From positions 62,001 through 126,000 of the forward strand of contig JAQZBQ010000008.1 of the NCBI GenBank assembly GCA_029237825.1: a DNA stretch of 64,000 nt, in the 5' to 3' direction. The position numbers and the translations under genes are program-made. The DNA comes from Bacteroidota bacterium (lineage in GTDB: Bacteria; Bacteroidota; Bacteroidia; B-17B0; Aurantibacillaceae). Positions 37,293 to 47,931 of this stretch are shown here, one piece after another (position 1 is the stretch's first letter; each line of letters opens with the position of its first letter). Under the pieces are notes generated by a model. It saw only the letters and a list, made by a program, of their open reading frames with translations, did not search any database and had not been told where the DNA came from.

Positions 37293-37315
37293 TATACTTA
37301 ATCCAAATTGCATTG

Positions 37316-38230
37316 ATGAAAAATATATTTATTATCATTTTTATTTTATCAGCCACTACCATTTCAAAAGCGCAATGGTTATGGGATTATGGATTCTCGG
37401 TAGGAGTTTCCAATTATTTGGGCGACATTGGGGGAAAAGAGAAGACTCGTCGTGATTTTGTGGCTGATATGAAAATGGCAAAAACCCGCTGGAATGTTGG
37501 TGGTTTTGCCCGTTATAAAGTTCATCCAAAACTATCCGTAAAATTAGCCCTGGATTATCTGAGAATTGAAGGGGATGATAAACTATCCACTAATCCGGCA
37601 AGAAATGCGCGGAACCTTAATTTCAGGAACGATATGTTTGACCTTGGAGTTACCGGGCAAGTGTTTTTTTATGAGGATAATGATTTAGGAAATACTTACC
37701 GTTATAAAAATGGATTCAGAGCATATTTCTTTGCTGGGATAGGAGGGTTTTATTCGAACCCGAAAGCCAATAAGGATGGAGAATGGGTGAAATTGCGCCC
37801 CTTACATACAGAAGGGAAATCCTATTCTGCAATTGGGCTTAATATACCGGCTGGTGTAGGTTTTTATTTCACCATTCATAAAAAGCACCGAATTGGTTAT
37901 GAATTGAATTATCGAACCACATTTACGGATTACCTGGATGACATCAGTGATATCTATCCGAATGACCCGAGTGAATCAGGGGATCCTAGTTTAACGAGAA
38001 GAATTGATGAATTAGGAGGCGAAGCTGCATTTGAAGACAAAGGGCTTTATTATTCTCACGATTGGGGCCAAAAACGCGGAGACGTTTCGCATAAAGATGG
38101 ATATATGACAATGAGCTTAAGTTATAGTTATGTATTGCGCGGGAAGTCGAGCTTTTACCGTGGCAGATACGGCCACTTTTTTAATCACCGTAAGCGCGGA
38201 AAAGTTCGTAAAATCCGGGCCAAGTTCTAA
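37316..38230 (+). CDS. Outer-membrane beta-barrel protein, PorG-like (DUF6089-like)
   Basis: A 304-residue protein with a signal peptide (KNIFIIIFILSATTISKAQ). It then has alternating strands of an outer-membrane barrel: YGFSVGVSNYLGDIGG, KLSVKLALDYLRIEGDD, FRAYFFAGIGGFYSNPKA, GVGFYFTIHKKHRIGYELNY and YMTMSLSYSYVLRG. The YLGDIGG turn and overall order resemble DUF6089/PorG, an outer-membrane component of the T9SS core. This assignment is from pattern memory and is moderate. The basic tail (RGRYGHFFNHRKRGKVRKIR) is unusual for a barrel end and may face the periplasm. The longer frame from 37241 was rejected because it overlaps the divergent gene's start and the promoter. Confidence 0.7.
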   Translation: MKNIFIIIFILSATTISKAQWLWDYGFSVGVSNYLGDIGGKEKTRRDFVADMKMAKTRWNVGGFARYKVHPKLSVKLALDYLRIEGDDKLSTNPARNARNLNFRNDMFDLGVTGQVFFYEDNDLGNTYRYKNGFRAYFFAGIGGFYSNPKANKDGEWVKLRPLHTEGKSYSAIGLNIPAGVGFYFTIHKKHRIGYELNYRTTFTDYLDDISDIYPNDPSESGDPSLTRRIDELGGEAAFEDKGLYYSHDWGQKRGDVSHKDGYMTMSLSYSYVLRGKSSFYRGRYGHFFNHRKRGKVRKIRAKF

Positions 38231-38276
38231 TTGTAGTAAACACAGTTAAGACACTTTATATTGGATAAATTGAAAA

Positions 38277-38303
38277 GGCTATTCATTGAATAGCCCTTTT
38301 TTT
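38277..38303. terminator. Bidirectional terminator between the PorG-like gene and eno
   Basis: A perfect stem GGCTATTC/GAATAGCC with the loop ATT has seven T residues on the plus side. On the minus side it is followed by TTTTCA. It serves the two convergent genes that end at 38230 and 38317. Confidence 0.82.
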
Positions 38304-38316
38304 GTTCCCGGAATTT

Positions 38317-39630
<1,314 letters not shown>

Positions 39631-39699
39631 TTAATGTTCGATGTAAAAATAAATAAAGTTTTAAAATGACCGAAAAATAAATACGGACTTCCATTGGGA

Positions 39700-40575
39700 T
39701 CAGTGTCTTTTATCAATTCCCCACAACAGTTTATTACGTAAGGTTTCAAAAAAATGCTGTCCTTCGAGGTTAATTAAATTAAAGCTAAAGTTAGCTTTCT
39801 TTACAACCAGTTCGGATGAATTACTGACTGTTTGAGATCGTGAATCCAAAGAGATATTAAAACAGTCGCTTCGTCCGCTTACTTTGAAACTGACGACCTT
39901 TTTATTGGATATCACAATTGGCCTTACATTGAGGTTATGCGGCGCAATGGGTGTAATGATAAAGTTATCAGAATCCGGAACCATAATAGGCCCACCACAG
40001 CTCAGTGAATATGCCGTGGAACCGGTTGGAGTGGAAACAATCAAACCATCTGCGAAATATGAGTTTAAAAAAATTCCGTTCACGTAAGTGTCGATATTAA
40101 TCATTGCGCTCGACTCCTTTTTATGTATTGTAAATTCATTCAACGCATAATTTACATCGTTGAAATAAGAAGTTTGATCCAATTCAATCAGCTCCCTCTG
40201 ATCCAATGTAAATTTTTTATTAATTAATAATTGAATGGCTTTCTCGAAATCCTCTTTATAAACCGTTGCTAAAAAACCCAACCTTCCGGTATTTACACCC
40301 AGAACAGGAATTCCCGATCGCCTTACAAACTCCAGTGTTTCCAACATCGTTCCATCGCCGCCTAAAGAAATTACACAATCAGCCTTTGCCACAAGTTCCT
40401 CGGAATTTGAAAATGAGGAAATCGCAAAAGTTTTATTAAGCGTATGGGTTAGAAACTCAAGGTAAGGTTTGTAAACGATGAGGCTAAAGTTTTCTTTAAC
40501 AGATATGGCCAGTAAATGCTCTAAATAGTATGGGAAATTTTCCTTTGTATTTCTTGCATAAACCGCTATCGTCAT
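39700..40575 (-). CDS. nadK: NAD kinase
   Basis: A 291-residue enzyme that phosphorylates NAD to NADP. The family's GGDG motif is in SLGGDGTMLETLEF, followed by GVNTGRLGFLA, the NE/D region ALNEFTIHKK, and the glycine-rich DGLIVSTPTGSTAYSLSCGG, which binds NAD. It begins twelve bases after the CBS-ACT gene and should be its operon partner. I recall a similar CBS/nadK order in other Bacteroidota, sometimes followed by uppS and bamA, which are not present here. The gene downstream is eno on the same strand, 87 bases away. Confidence 0.96.
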   Translation of the reverse strand: MTIAVYARNTKENFPYYLEHLLAISVKENFSLIVYKPYLEFLTHTLNKTFAISSFSNSEELVAKADCVISLGGDGTMLETLEFVRRSGIPVLGVNTGRLGFLATVYKEDFEKAIQLLINKKFTLDQRELIELDQTSYFNDVNYALNEFTIHKKESSAMINIDTYVNGIFLNSYFADGLIVSTPTGSTAYSLSCGGPIMVPDSDNFIITPIAPHNLNVRPIVISNKKVVSFKVSGRSDCFNISLDSRSQTVSNSSELVVKKANFSFNLINLEGQHFFETLRNKLLWGIDKRH

Positions 40576-40587
40576 CGTTGTGTAAAA

Positions 40588-41250
40588 TTAGATGTTTAAG
40601 AAGTGTAAAAATTCATCTAATTTATTTTTCATTCCGCTTTCGAAATCACTGTTTTGAAAAGACGCTTTTACAACATAATTATACCTATAAAAGGTCTGCA
40701 GAATTCGTGAAAGGTCTTCTTTATTCACTTTTATGGTAACTTCTACTTTTGTACTATCCGGAATTGATGAAACGTGAGCGCTTAATATTTTAGCATCGTT
40801 CCCTTCAATAATATTCGCAATCTGCGTGAGCGAATAGTCAGCCTGATTTACTTCCAATACAATTACACCACCAAGATTCTGTACCGACGCCATCGAGGAT
40901 ATGTTTTGCAATAACCCTTTCAACGTGATACATCCTTTATATAGTTCTTTATCATCCAATACCGGAATTAACGTCAGGTTAAAAGACATCATCAGTTTTA
41001 ATAAATCATAGGTGTGTTGGTAATTATGAATGATGGGCTTAAGTAAAGGTGTTTTTAAATCTTCAATTTTTTCTTCCGGATGATTGTAATCCATTAAATC
41101 GTGTTCGGAAACAAGTCCCACTAATTCACGATCTTTCACAACAGCTAAATGTGAAACTTTAAACTGTTCCATCCAGTCTAAAGCCATTTCAACCGTGTCG
41201 GTATGTTTTAAAGGAGGAATTTCATCAGTAATAAGATCGGCTACAAGCAT
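40588..41250 (-). CDS. CBS-domain protein with C-terminal ACT-like domain
   Basis: A 220-residue soluble protein. Two CBS motifs cover about residues 1-125 (for example VKDRELVGLVSEHDLMDY and LDDKELYKGCITLKGLL) and usually bind adenosine nucleotides. An ACT-like segment follows at about 130-200 (GGVIVLEVNQADYSL, IPDSTKVEVTIKVNKED). Such proteins sense ligands and regulate partners. Next to NAD kinase, a nucleotide-sensing role is plausible but unproven. The frame is open 23 codons upstream. The ATG at 41250 is preferred because CBS proteins of this kind start MLVADLITDEIPPL, and because an exact -7 element ends four bases before it. Confidence 0.85.
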   Translation of the reverse strand: MLVADLITDEIPPLKHTDTVEMALDWMEQFKVSHLAVVKDRELVGLVSEHDLMDYNHPEEKIEDLKTPLLKPIIHNYQHTYDLLKLMMSFNLTLIPVLDDKELYKGCITLKGLLQNISSMASVQNLGGVIVLEVNQADYSLTQIANIIEGNDAKILSAHVSSIPDSTKVEVTIKVNKEDLSRILQTFYRYNYVVKASFQNSDFESGMKNKLDEFLHFLNI

Positions 41251-41254
41251 AATG

Positions 41255-41262
41255 CAAAAATA
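41255..41262 (-). promoter_or_regulatory. Candidate -7 element (TATTTTTG) for the CBS-nadK operon
   Basis: On the minus strand TATTTTTG matches TAnnTTTG and is separated from the ATG at 41250 by only CATT. That predicts a leaderless or nearly leaderless mRNA and excludes the longer start at 41319. Confidence 0.5.
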
Positions 41263-41338
41263 CAATTTATAAATGAGAATTTGACGGGATGAATCGCTAT
41301 GGATGCGATAATTGCCCATAAATTATTGTAAAAACCGT

Positions 41339-41346
41339 TATATTTG
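41339..41346 (+). promoter_or_regulatory. Candidate -7 element (TATATTTG) for the proline dehydrogenase gene
   Basis: TATATTTG matches TAnnTTTG, thirteen bases before the ATG at 41360. It is in the 109-base region shared with the divergent CBS-nadK operon, so both directions have an element. Confidence 0.55.
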
Positions 41347-41359
41347 ACGTCAATATATT

Positions 41360-42517
41360 ATGGTATCATTTGACAATACTGAAAATGCTTTTAAAGCTAA
41401 ATCCAATAGGGATTTAAGCCGTTCTTACTGGTTATTTAAAATGGTAAGTAATCCTTCACTGGTTAAGTTCGGTGCCAAAGTGGCTCCAATCGGACTGGCG
41501 TTAGGATTTAAGGGACTTATCAAAAATACAATTTTTAAACAATTTGTTGGAGGCGAATCTATTTCTGAGTGTGACCGTACCATTGCTGACCTTGGTAAAT
41601 ACGGAATTGGGACCATACTCGATTATAGTGTTGAAGGAAAAGAAAGTGAAAATGATTTTGATGCCTGTTGTAAGGAAACAATTGAAACCATTCATAAAGC
41701 TAAACACGAAAAATTCATTCCGTTTTGTGTTTTTAAAGTAACTGGTTTGGCGAGGTTTAATCTTTTGGAAAAAGTAAGTTCAAACGCACAGTTAACAGAT
41801 TCCGAGGTTGCAGAGTTTGATCGGGTAAAAAAAAGGGTTTATCAGATTTGTAAAGAAGCACATGTTGCTAATCAACCATTGTTTATTGATGCTGAAGAAA
41901 GCTGGATTCAACCTGCAATTGATGCGTTGGCAGATGAGAACATGGCGCTCTTTAACAAGGATAAAGCAATCGTTTACAATACATTTCAGTTATACAGAAA
42001 AGACCGCCTGGATTTTTTAAAGGCAACGATCGCTAAGGGTAAAACTAACGGTTTTCATATTGGTGCTAAGTTAGTACGTGGAGCATACATGGAGAAAGAA
42101 AGGGCCAGGGCAATTGAAATGAAATATCCTTCTCCTATTCAGGATTCAAAAGAAAAATCGGATATTGATTATAATGCCGCTCTTGATGAGTGTATTAAAA
42201 ATATTAACGTAATAGGATTGTGTGCGGGTACCCACAACGAAAGAAGCAGTTTGTTTTTAATTGAATTAATGGATAAGTACGGTGTTGCAAAGTCGGATGA
42301 ACGCGTATATTTTTCGCAGTTATTGGGAATGAGTGATCATATCAGTTACAACCTGGCTCTTGATGGTTATAATGTTGCTAAATATGTTCCTTACGGTCCG
42401 GTGAAAGAAGTTCTGCCTTATCTCATCAGAAGGGCACAGGAAAACACCTCTGTTAAAGGACAAACCGGCAGGGAACTCAGTTTAATCATGAAAGAAAAAC
42501 TAAGACGTAAAAAATAA
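41360..42517 (+). CDS. Proline dehydrogenase family protein
   Basis: A 385-residue FAD-dependent TIM-barrel enzyme oxidising L-proline to pyrroline-5-carboxylate, the first step of proline catabolism. Typical segments are GIGTILDYSVEGKE, PLFIDAEESWIQPAID, VYNTFQLYRKDRLDFL, FHIGAKLVRGAYMEKERARA (substrate and flavin contacts), GTHNERS, SQLLGMSDHISYNLA and the C-terminal YGPVKEVLPYLIRRAQENTS. Length fits the monofunctional form seen in Bacteroidota and mitochondria. The dehydrogenase partner for the second step is not in the window. It has its own promoter element and a strong terminator, so it is monocistronic. Confidence 0.93.
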   Translation: MVSFDNTENAFKAKSNRDLSRSYWLFKMVSNPSLVKFGAKVAPIGLALGFKGLIKNTIFKQFVGGESISECDRTIADLGKYGIGTILDYSVEGKESENDFDACCKETIETIHKAKHEKFIPFCVFKVTGLARFNLLEKVSSNAQLTDSEVAEFDRVKKRVYQICKEAHVANQPLFIDAEESWIQPAIDALADENMALFNKDKAIVYNTFQLYRKDRLDFLKATIAKGKTNGFHIGAKLVRGAYMEKERARAIEMKYPSPIQDSKEKSDIDYNAALDECIKNINVIGLCAGTHNERSSLFLIELMDKYGVAKSDERVYFSQLLGMSDHISYNLALDGYNVAKYVPYGPVKEVLPYLIRRAQENTSVKGQTGRELSLIMKEKLRRKK

Positions 42518-42518
42518 A

Positions 42519-42545
42519 AAATCCCGGTTTTTAACCGGGATTTTT
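42519..42545 (+). terminator. Rho-independent terminator after proline dehydrogenase
   Basis: ATCCCGGTT and AACCGGGAT form a perfect stem with a three-T loop, followed by five T residues and then the trinucleotide tract. It begins immediately after the stop codon. Confidence 0.93.
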
Positions 42546-42569
42546 ATTATTATTATTATTATTATTATT
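42544..42569. repeat. (TTA)8 trinucleotide repeat spanning the porV stop codon
   Basis: Eight TTA units follow each other without interruption. Read on the minus strand they are eight in-frame TAA codons, the first of which is the porV stop at 42565-42567. It joins the T-run of the opposite terminator. Confidence 0.95.
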
Positions 42570-43833
42570 CTGTAGGTTTTGGTGCTTCTTTATTTTGTTC
42601 TTTAAAGGCGTCAAAATCAAAAGTTAAGGTAAACCGTAACGTGTTTTGCAGCGGATTTCGCTGAGTGACTGGAATTAAATACGCCATATCCAAACCAAAA
42701 ACATTATAGCGTAAACCTATACCCGCGGTAAAAAATTTCCGGTTTCCTTTCGTTTTTGCTTCATTAAAGTATCCCGCGCGCACTGCGAAGGTCTTTGCGT
42801 ACCAATATTCAAAACCAATACTGTAATTGATTTCATTTAATTCTTCCCTTCCTCCACCTGGAGCATCGCTAAACGATTGAAGCATTCCTTTTGCCACGCC
42901 CACTTCAGGATTTTTACCAGCAGCGATCACTTTTTCTCCGGTAGAAGGATCAATTGCATCATAAGGCGTTTCATTTCCTAAGGAGTCAAGTGCTTTCTGA
43001 TAAACAGGTTGTGTTGGCACCAATAATTTATTAATATCGCCATAAATACCAAACGTATTGGTTTCGTCTACTTCAAATTTAAGACCACCACCCAAACGCA
43101 AATTAATCGGAATAAAGTCTTTTTTTACTGAGTAAGATAATTTAGAGCCGATGTTACTGATTACTAAACCCAAACTAGCAATCGCATCTTTTTCATTGAT
43201 TTTTAATTTCTGGGATTGATAATATAAACCAACATCCACCGCGGTTGAAGTTCCTGGTTTTGTAGGCTGACCGTTACTCAATGTATAATTTCCTGTTAAG
43301 TTAGATCTTACGTATCTGGCCGCCAATCCAGCAGAAAATGTTTTAGACAACTTTTGAGAATAGGCAAGGTCTAGTGCAAATTCATTGGGTCTGAATTGTC
43401 CCGTGGTGTTCCCAACGATATCAGTAAACGTGATGTTACCCAAAGAAAAATAGCGGAGAGAAGCTCCTATCGCTTGTGTTTTGCTTATTTTGCCATATCC
43501 AGCAACATAATATAAATAAATATCCGGCACAAGTTGCTTTAACCACGGAGTAACAGAAATGGCCGCACCACCTTTCTTTTCCGCAAAAATCATTTTAGCC
43601 ACATTCCAGTGGATACTATTTCCATCAGCCGGGGTGGCTGCCCCAACTTCGCCCATACCACCTTGTTTGGAATCTGGACAAATCATTAAAAATGGCACAG
43701 CCGTTGTAATCGTATTTACTCGTCCGCTTAATTCCTGTGTGGTTAGCGCTTTTGACGAGGTGCCATTTTGAGCTAATGCCTGTGAAGACAAAATAACTCC
43801 TGTTCCCACTGTTCCTATTAAAAGTTTTTGCAT
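42565..43833 (-). CDS. porV: Type IX secretion system outer-membrane shuttle protein PorV
   Basis: A 422-residue outer-membrane barrel of the FadL-like fold with a signal peptide (GTGVILSSQALAQ). PorV carries cargo proteins from the translocon to the sortase PorU. Family marks are the N-terminal VNTITTAVPFLMICPDSKQG and GGMGEVGAATPADGNSIHWN, then YGKISKTQAIGASLRYFSLG, FALDLAYSQKLSKTFSAGLA and the C-terminal LDMAYLIPVTQRNPLQNTLR. It lies downstream of porU on the same strand with 38 bases between them, the order known from Flavobacterium. The gene ends in a tract of eight tandem TAA codons. Confidence 0.95.
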   Translation of the reverse strand: MQKLLIGTVGTGVILSSQALAQNGTSSKALTTQELSGRVNTITTAVPFLMICPDSKQGGMGEVGAATPADGNSIHWNVAKMIFAEKKGGAAISVTPWLKQLVPDIYLYYVAGYGKISKTQAIGASLRYFSLGNITFTDIVGNTTGQFRPNEFALDLAYSQKLSKTFSAGLAARYVRSNLTGNYTLSNGQPTKPGTSTAVDVGLYYQSQKLKINEKDAIASLGLVISNIGSKLSYSVKKDFIPINLRLGGGLKFEVDETNTFGIYGDINKLLVPTQPVYQKALDSLGNETPYDAIDPSTGEKVIAAGKNPEVGVAKGMLQSFSDAPGGGREELNEINYSIGFEYWYAKTFAVRAGYFNEAKTKGNRKFFTAGIGLRYNVFGLDMAYLIPVTQRNPLQNTLRFTLTFDFDAFKEQNKEAPKPTE

Positions 43834-43871
43834 TGTCTTGTCTTTTTTTTAAGAAGGCACCAAAGATATCA

Positions 43872-46800
43872 TTAATTTAGAATTACTAACTTTTCAATTT
43901 TATCAGCTTTTTTCTTGGCACCATCGGTTACTGAAACTCTGTAAATATATACTCCTCTTGCTAATTTATCACCAAATTCATCTTTGCCATCCCATTCTAT
44001 TCCATCAAAACGGAAGCCTTCGTTGTTTATTGTTTTGTTAATGGATTTTACAACCTTTCCAGAAATTGTATAAACCTGAATCAGAACTTTTAAGGAAACA
44101 CAGCACTGATTGTGTTCGATGAAAAACTTTGTTTTAGATGTAAATGGATTTGGATAATTTAATATATGGGTTAGTGCTAAATCTGCCTGACTTGAAACAA
44201 CAAAATCCGTATAAGCAGATGTTGAATTGTTTTGAACATCCCAAACTTTTAAGCTCAACGTATGATTACCTTCACTGAGTTCGTTTAAAGGATATCTTAT
44301 TTTTCCGGATTGATAAGTGTTTAGATCAGATACATAATAATCATTCAATATAATTGGTTTACTGCTATTTTCGTCAAGTATTGCCACAACGTCATGCCCA
44401 ATTCCGGTACCGATCGTATTAATACCACTGACGTCTGTAATTTCCGCATACACTTTAGGGTTTTCATTTGTAGTTCCTCCTGAAACAAATTTTTTATCAT
44501 TCATATACAAATTTACAACCGGTCCCTGGTTGTCGGCAATGGCATTAGGATTCGATCCGCCTACCACAACTTTATCATAATAACCGTTAGCGTCATTTAC
44601 ACCGTTATGAGCGTAATAGCTGATTTTACCTTTCCCAAAATTATAGCTGATATCCTTTGGAACCAGAAATGAAAATGTGAAATCGCCATTTGTCACTTCA
44701 GATTTACCTTTATAAATAATGTTTTTTTGCAATACAAAAGGAGTTACAAATGATCCCTGTGCGCTCGTTGCAAGCGGATCATTTGCTAATGTGTAAACGG
44801 TTACTTCTTTGTCAAAAACAGTCGGGTACACCACACCATTAAAATTGGTAAGTTTATTTCCATTTTTGTCACCAACGTAGCCGCTAATATTTACCAGCGA
44901 AAGGGCTTTTAATGTATCGGATGAAGTAGCGGAGACAACCTGGGAATTTATTGATGAGGTGAAAACTTTTTGTTCCGGGTAAGATAATTTCAAAGCAGGA
45001 TCGCCAAGAATTACAAAGTTTCTAAATAGTTCATTTGTGCCAATAGCGCGTTTTGTTAACCGGTAGATATCACCAATATGTGGCATTTTACCATTTGTCA
45101 TGGGCGTAAGTGCGTAGTCAAAAAATGATTGGTTTAGTATGGAATTCAGTCCTGAGAATGCAACACGAACAGTGGTCATTAAAGCAATGGCGCCGCCTTG
45201 TTCATTCAATAAACAATATTCCCCGGCAGAGGTTCTGTCCGGATCGTCAAACCTGCTGAATTCACAGGTTGCTGTTACCATTAAAGGTAAGTTATTTCGG
45301 TTTTGCCAGTTTAATATTTGCGACACCTCAACAGTGCGTTCTTCTGTTAATCCAAGTTCGCCTCCATGTCCTGTATAATTTACTATCAGAGCGCCTTTTT
45401 CCATACGCTTATTCAAATCGTTCGTCGCATCCGGGTAACGGTCACCTCCTGGTGTGGAAATTTGCACATAGGCGTCCAGGTAAATTTTATCCACATTATA
45501 ATTTTTGTCACTCGTATAAACTTTATTTGCTACAATTTGAGCCTGATTTAGATGTTCGTTTCTATCTTCATCATCAGCTACGAAGCATATCCAGTTTCTC
45601 CAGTCGCCTTGTGGGTAGTCGTTTTCAGCGGTAGTGCAGGATGATTCAATTGCATTTACGTCAAAACTATAATTCTTTTTATAGTAATGTTCAACCTTGT
45701 TTGTTACCGCAATTGCTTCCGCTTTATTTTTTACGGGAAACCTTCCCACGCCAATATCTACCAGGTCTGGACCGTTAAAAAGCAAATCTCCTTCATTGTC
45801 ATCCATTAAACCAAAATAGTCATCGGTTACATAAGAATCTATAAAGGAATAGGAGTTTTGAGTTTCGAAAGTTGGAATTAGCGCCGTGTTTCCGCTTGCA
45901 TTAATGCTCTTGTTTTTATAGGAACCGTCTCCTAGTAGTAAGAGGTATTTTGTTTTTTTTGTAGGGTCTAAAGGCCGTTTATAAAGCATTTTCACAAAAT
46001 CCCTGATGGCCCCGATATCTGGAGTGCCAGACGAAAACTCATTGTACACTTCCTGTGTTGTAGCTACAGCATACGATAAAGTGTCAAACGTTTGATGAAG
46101 TAATGCAAGACGCTGCGCTTCAGCTAGAAAATTGGGATGGGTTACTATCACATAGTCAGCCTGCATAATGGAATGCAAATTTTGATTTGGGACGGTTCCA
46201 TATGCAGTTGGGACGAATGCTTGGGTATTGGAAAAAATGCAAAACTCTCTCAATGAATCAGAAGTAGCGGTAAAATCAAGTGTTGATCCATTTGAATTAA
46301 ACGTCTGTAACTTTATATTGAAAGGGTCGGTAACATCCCAAATAAGCGGTGAGGAACCGCTATTATTGGTTAGAACATAATTGGCAAATGAATTAGGCCC
46401 GGAAACTGTCCGGTGATCCCGGAAATTAAATTGGGATTGAACATACACCAGTTTTCGCCTGCTGTTGTAAATTATTTTGTCAAGCCAACCTGTTGCCTGA
46501 GTAGTCAATTTGTTTACTGTAACATTTAAAGTTGATGAGTTCAATATTCCTCCTCCCGCACCTTCTCCATGATACCCAACATTAGCCAAATGGTAATCTA
46601 AATTTGTTGGATCACAGGTGAAAGTAAAGGCCCCGGAGTTAAAATTCACTGAGTACACCGATGAGAGCGCACTTCTAGATAAAGCCGCAGCCTTAACATA
46701 TACGCTATCCCCAATTACCGCATTTGGAATGGAGAAAGGAAAGGTATACGAAGTAGTAAGATCGAATTTTTCCCCGTAAAATTCGCGACCACTTTTAACT

Positions 46801-47810
46801 ACATTCACAAGATTTAATTCATGAATTCCCATATAATCCTGCGACGAGGTAGTAACATTAGGAGTGTTTGGAAGGGAGTTCTGATTCATCACACGTTTCC
46901 CCGGACCTAGGTCAGCAGTAATAAAATAGTAGGAGGTATCGCTAAAGTAATGCGGTTGGTAATCAAAAACGATAGATGAGCCAGGTACGTTTTTCCACCG
47001 GTCGGTGCTTTGTCCGTAAAAAAGAATATAGTCATTAGCATCAAAAGTTCCATCGCTTTCGCCAACTACTGAAATGGCGTTCTCCAATAAATCATCAAAC
47101 CTGAAATCCGCATTACGTTCCGGTAATAATTTTCCCCCATTTCCATAGATCCTTATGTTTTGTGGATTCACTGAGGCTACGTCTAAGCCAAGGCCTGATA
47201 GAAAACTCCGTGTGATTTTATAAACGCCGTCCCTTGTAACGCCTATCTTATACCATTTTCCACTTGATAATACAGAAGATGTGGCCGTGTTAACTTTGTT
47301 AGGTTTTGAAAAAGTTTCGGGAAGTGTAGTGGAAGCATTGTTTTTATCCCAAAAAGCCGTGAACGATTCCAGGAGCTCATATTTACCGGTAGTTTCATTT
47401 ATGCGCAACGGAACAATTTTAGCGTAAACCATTTGATCCTGCGCTGATCTTCCGAAAGAAGTCGTTACTTCAAATTTAGATGTAATGTGTTTTTTATATT
47501 CGGCAATTTCCTCAAGTTCTTTTGAAGACAATTCGCGAATGATCGGATTATTGATTTGAAAAGAGGGAACCACATTTCCCTCAATAAGATAATTTTTTAA
47601 GTGGTAGGGTAATTTATTGCGGCGTAGATCCCGTTGCGTGTTTTCAAGAAAGGTTACCTGTTCGGTTGAAACATTTAACATTTGAGTTTTAGGAAGGGCA
47701 TTTTGTGATACGTTTTTTGGAACCTGAGAAAAACTTAAAAAACGACATGAAAAAACGAAAACTAAAATAATTAGATTGGACTTCCTGGTATACGCCATTT
47801 GCTTGATCAT
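43872..47810 (-). CDS. porU: Type IX secretion system sortase PorU
   Basis: A 1312-residue surface cysteine peptidase (C25, gingipain-like). It removes the C-terminal sorting signal of T9SS cargo and attaches cargo to lipopolysaccharide. The peptidase core includes YVIVTHPNFLAEAQRLALLH and LLLLGDGSYKN, the catalytic His815 in NYTGHGGELG and Cys849 in TATCEFSR. A signal peptide is at the N-terminus. The last 90 residues resemble a sorting-type/FlgD Ig-like domain (YPNPFTSKTKFF, LARGVYIYRVSV), which PorU retains uncleaved. Together with porV downstream it encodes half of the attachment complex; porQ and porZ are not in this window. Confidence 0.95.
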   Translation of the reverse strand: MIKQMAYTRKSNLIILVFVFSCRFLSFSQVPKNVSQNALPKTQMLNVSTEQVTFLENTQRDLRRNKLPYHLKNYLIEGNVVPSFQINNPIIRELSSKELEEIAEYKKHITSKFEVTTSFGRSAQDQMVYAKIVPLRINETTGKYELLESFTAFWDKNNASTTLPETFSKPNKVNTATSSVLSSGKWYKIGVTRDGVYKITRSFLSGLGLDVASVNPQNIRIYGNGGKLLPERNADFRFDDLLENAISVVGESDGTFDANDYILFYGQSTDRWKNVPGSSIVFDYQPHYFSDTSYYFITADLGPGKRVMNQNSLPNTPNVTTSSQDYMGIHELNLVNVVKSGREFYGEKFDLTTSYTFPFSIPNAVIGDSVYVKAAALSRSALSSVYSVNFNSGAFTFTCDPTNLDYHLANVGYHGEGAGGGILNSSTLNVTVNKLTTQATGWLDKIIYNSRRKLVYVQSQFNFRDHRTVSGPNSFANYVLTNNSGSSPLIWDVTDPFNIKLQTFNSNGSTLDFTATSDSLREFCIFSNTQAFVPTAYGTVPNQNLHSIMQADYVIVTHPNFLAEAQRLALLHQTFDTLSYAVATTQEVYNEFSSGTPDIGAIRDFVKMLYKRPLDPTKKTKYLLLLGDGSYKNKSINASGNTALIPTFETQNSYSFIDSYVTDDYFGLMDDNEGDLLFNGPDLVDIGVGRFPVKNKAEAIAVTNKVEHYYKKNYSFDVNAIESSCTTAENDYPQGDWRNWICFVADDEDRNEHLNQAQIVANKVYTSDKNYNVDKIYLDAYVQISTPGGDRYPDATNDLNKRMEKGALIVNYTGHGGELGLTEERTVEVSQILNWQNRNNLPLMVTATCEFSRFDDPDRTSAGEYCLLNEQGGAIALMTTVRVAFSGLNSILNQSFFDYALTPMTNGKMPHIGDIYRLTKRAIGTNELFRNFVILGDPALKLSYPEQKVFTSSINSQVVSATSSDTLKALSLVNISGYVGDKNGNKLTNFNGVVYPTVFDKEVTVYTLANDPLATSAQGSFVTPFVLQKNIIYKGKSEVTNGDFTFSFLVPKDISYNFGKGKISYYAHNGVNDANGYYDKVVVGGSNPNAIADNQGPVVNLYMNDKKFVSGGTTNENPKVYAEITDVSGINTIGTGIGHDVVAILDENSSKPIILNDYYVSDLNTYQSGKIRYPLNELSEGNHTLSLKVWDVQNNSTSAYTDFVVSSQADLALTHILNYPNPFTSKTKFFIEHNQCCVSLKVLIQVYTISGKVVKSINKTINNEGFRFDGIEWDGKDEFGDKLARGVYIYRVSVTDGAKKKADKIEKLVILN

Positions 47811-47889
47811 TTAGTAAATATAATACCTTAAAACGGCAAAGAAAATAAAATATTGTTGCATAAAAGTTTTTATTTTTGAAATTAGAGTT

Positions 47890-47897
47890 TATATTTG
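47890..47897 (+). promoter_or_regulatory. Candidate -7 element (TATATTTG) for the porP-like/gldJ unit
   Basis: TATATTTG fits TAnnTTTG and is 34 bases before the ATG at 47932, in the 121-base region divergent from porU. Confidence 0.5.
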
Positions 47898-47931
47898 TGA
47901 TTAAGAATAGATTAAGTAAACTAAACTATAC

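Noticed and set aside
37249-37362. N-terminal extension of the nitronate monooxygenase-like protein
   Set aside because: It is A+T-rich, unlike the family N-terminus, and covers the promoter and start region of the divergent PorG-like gene.
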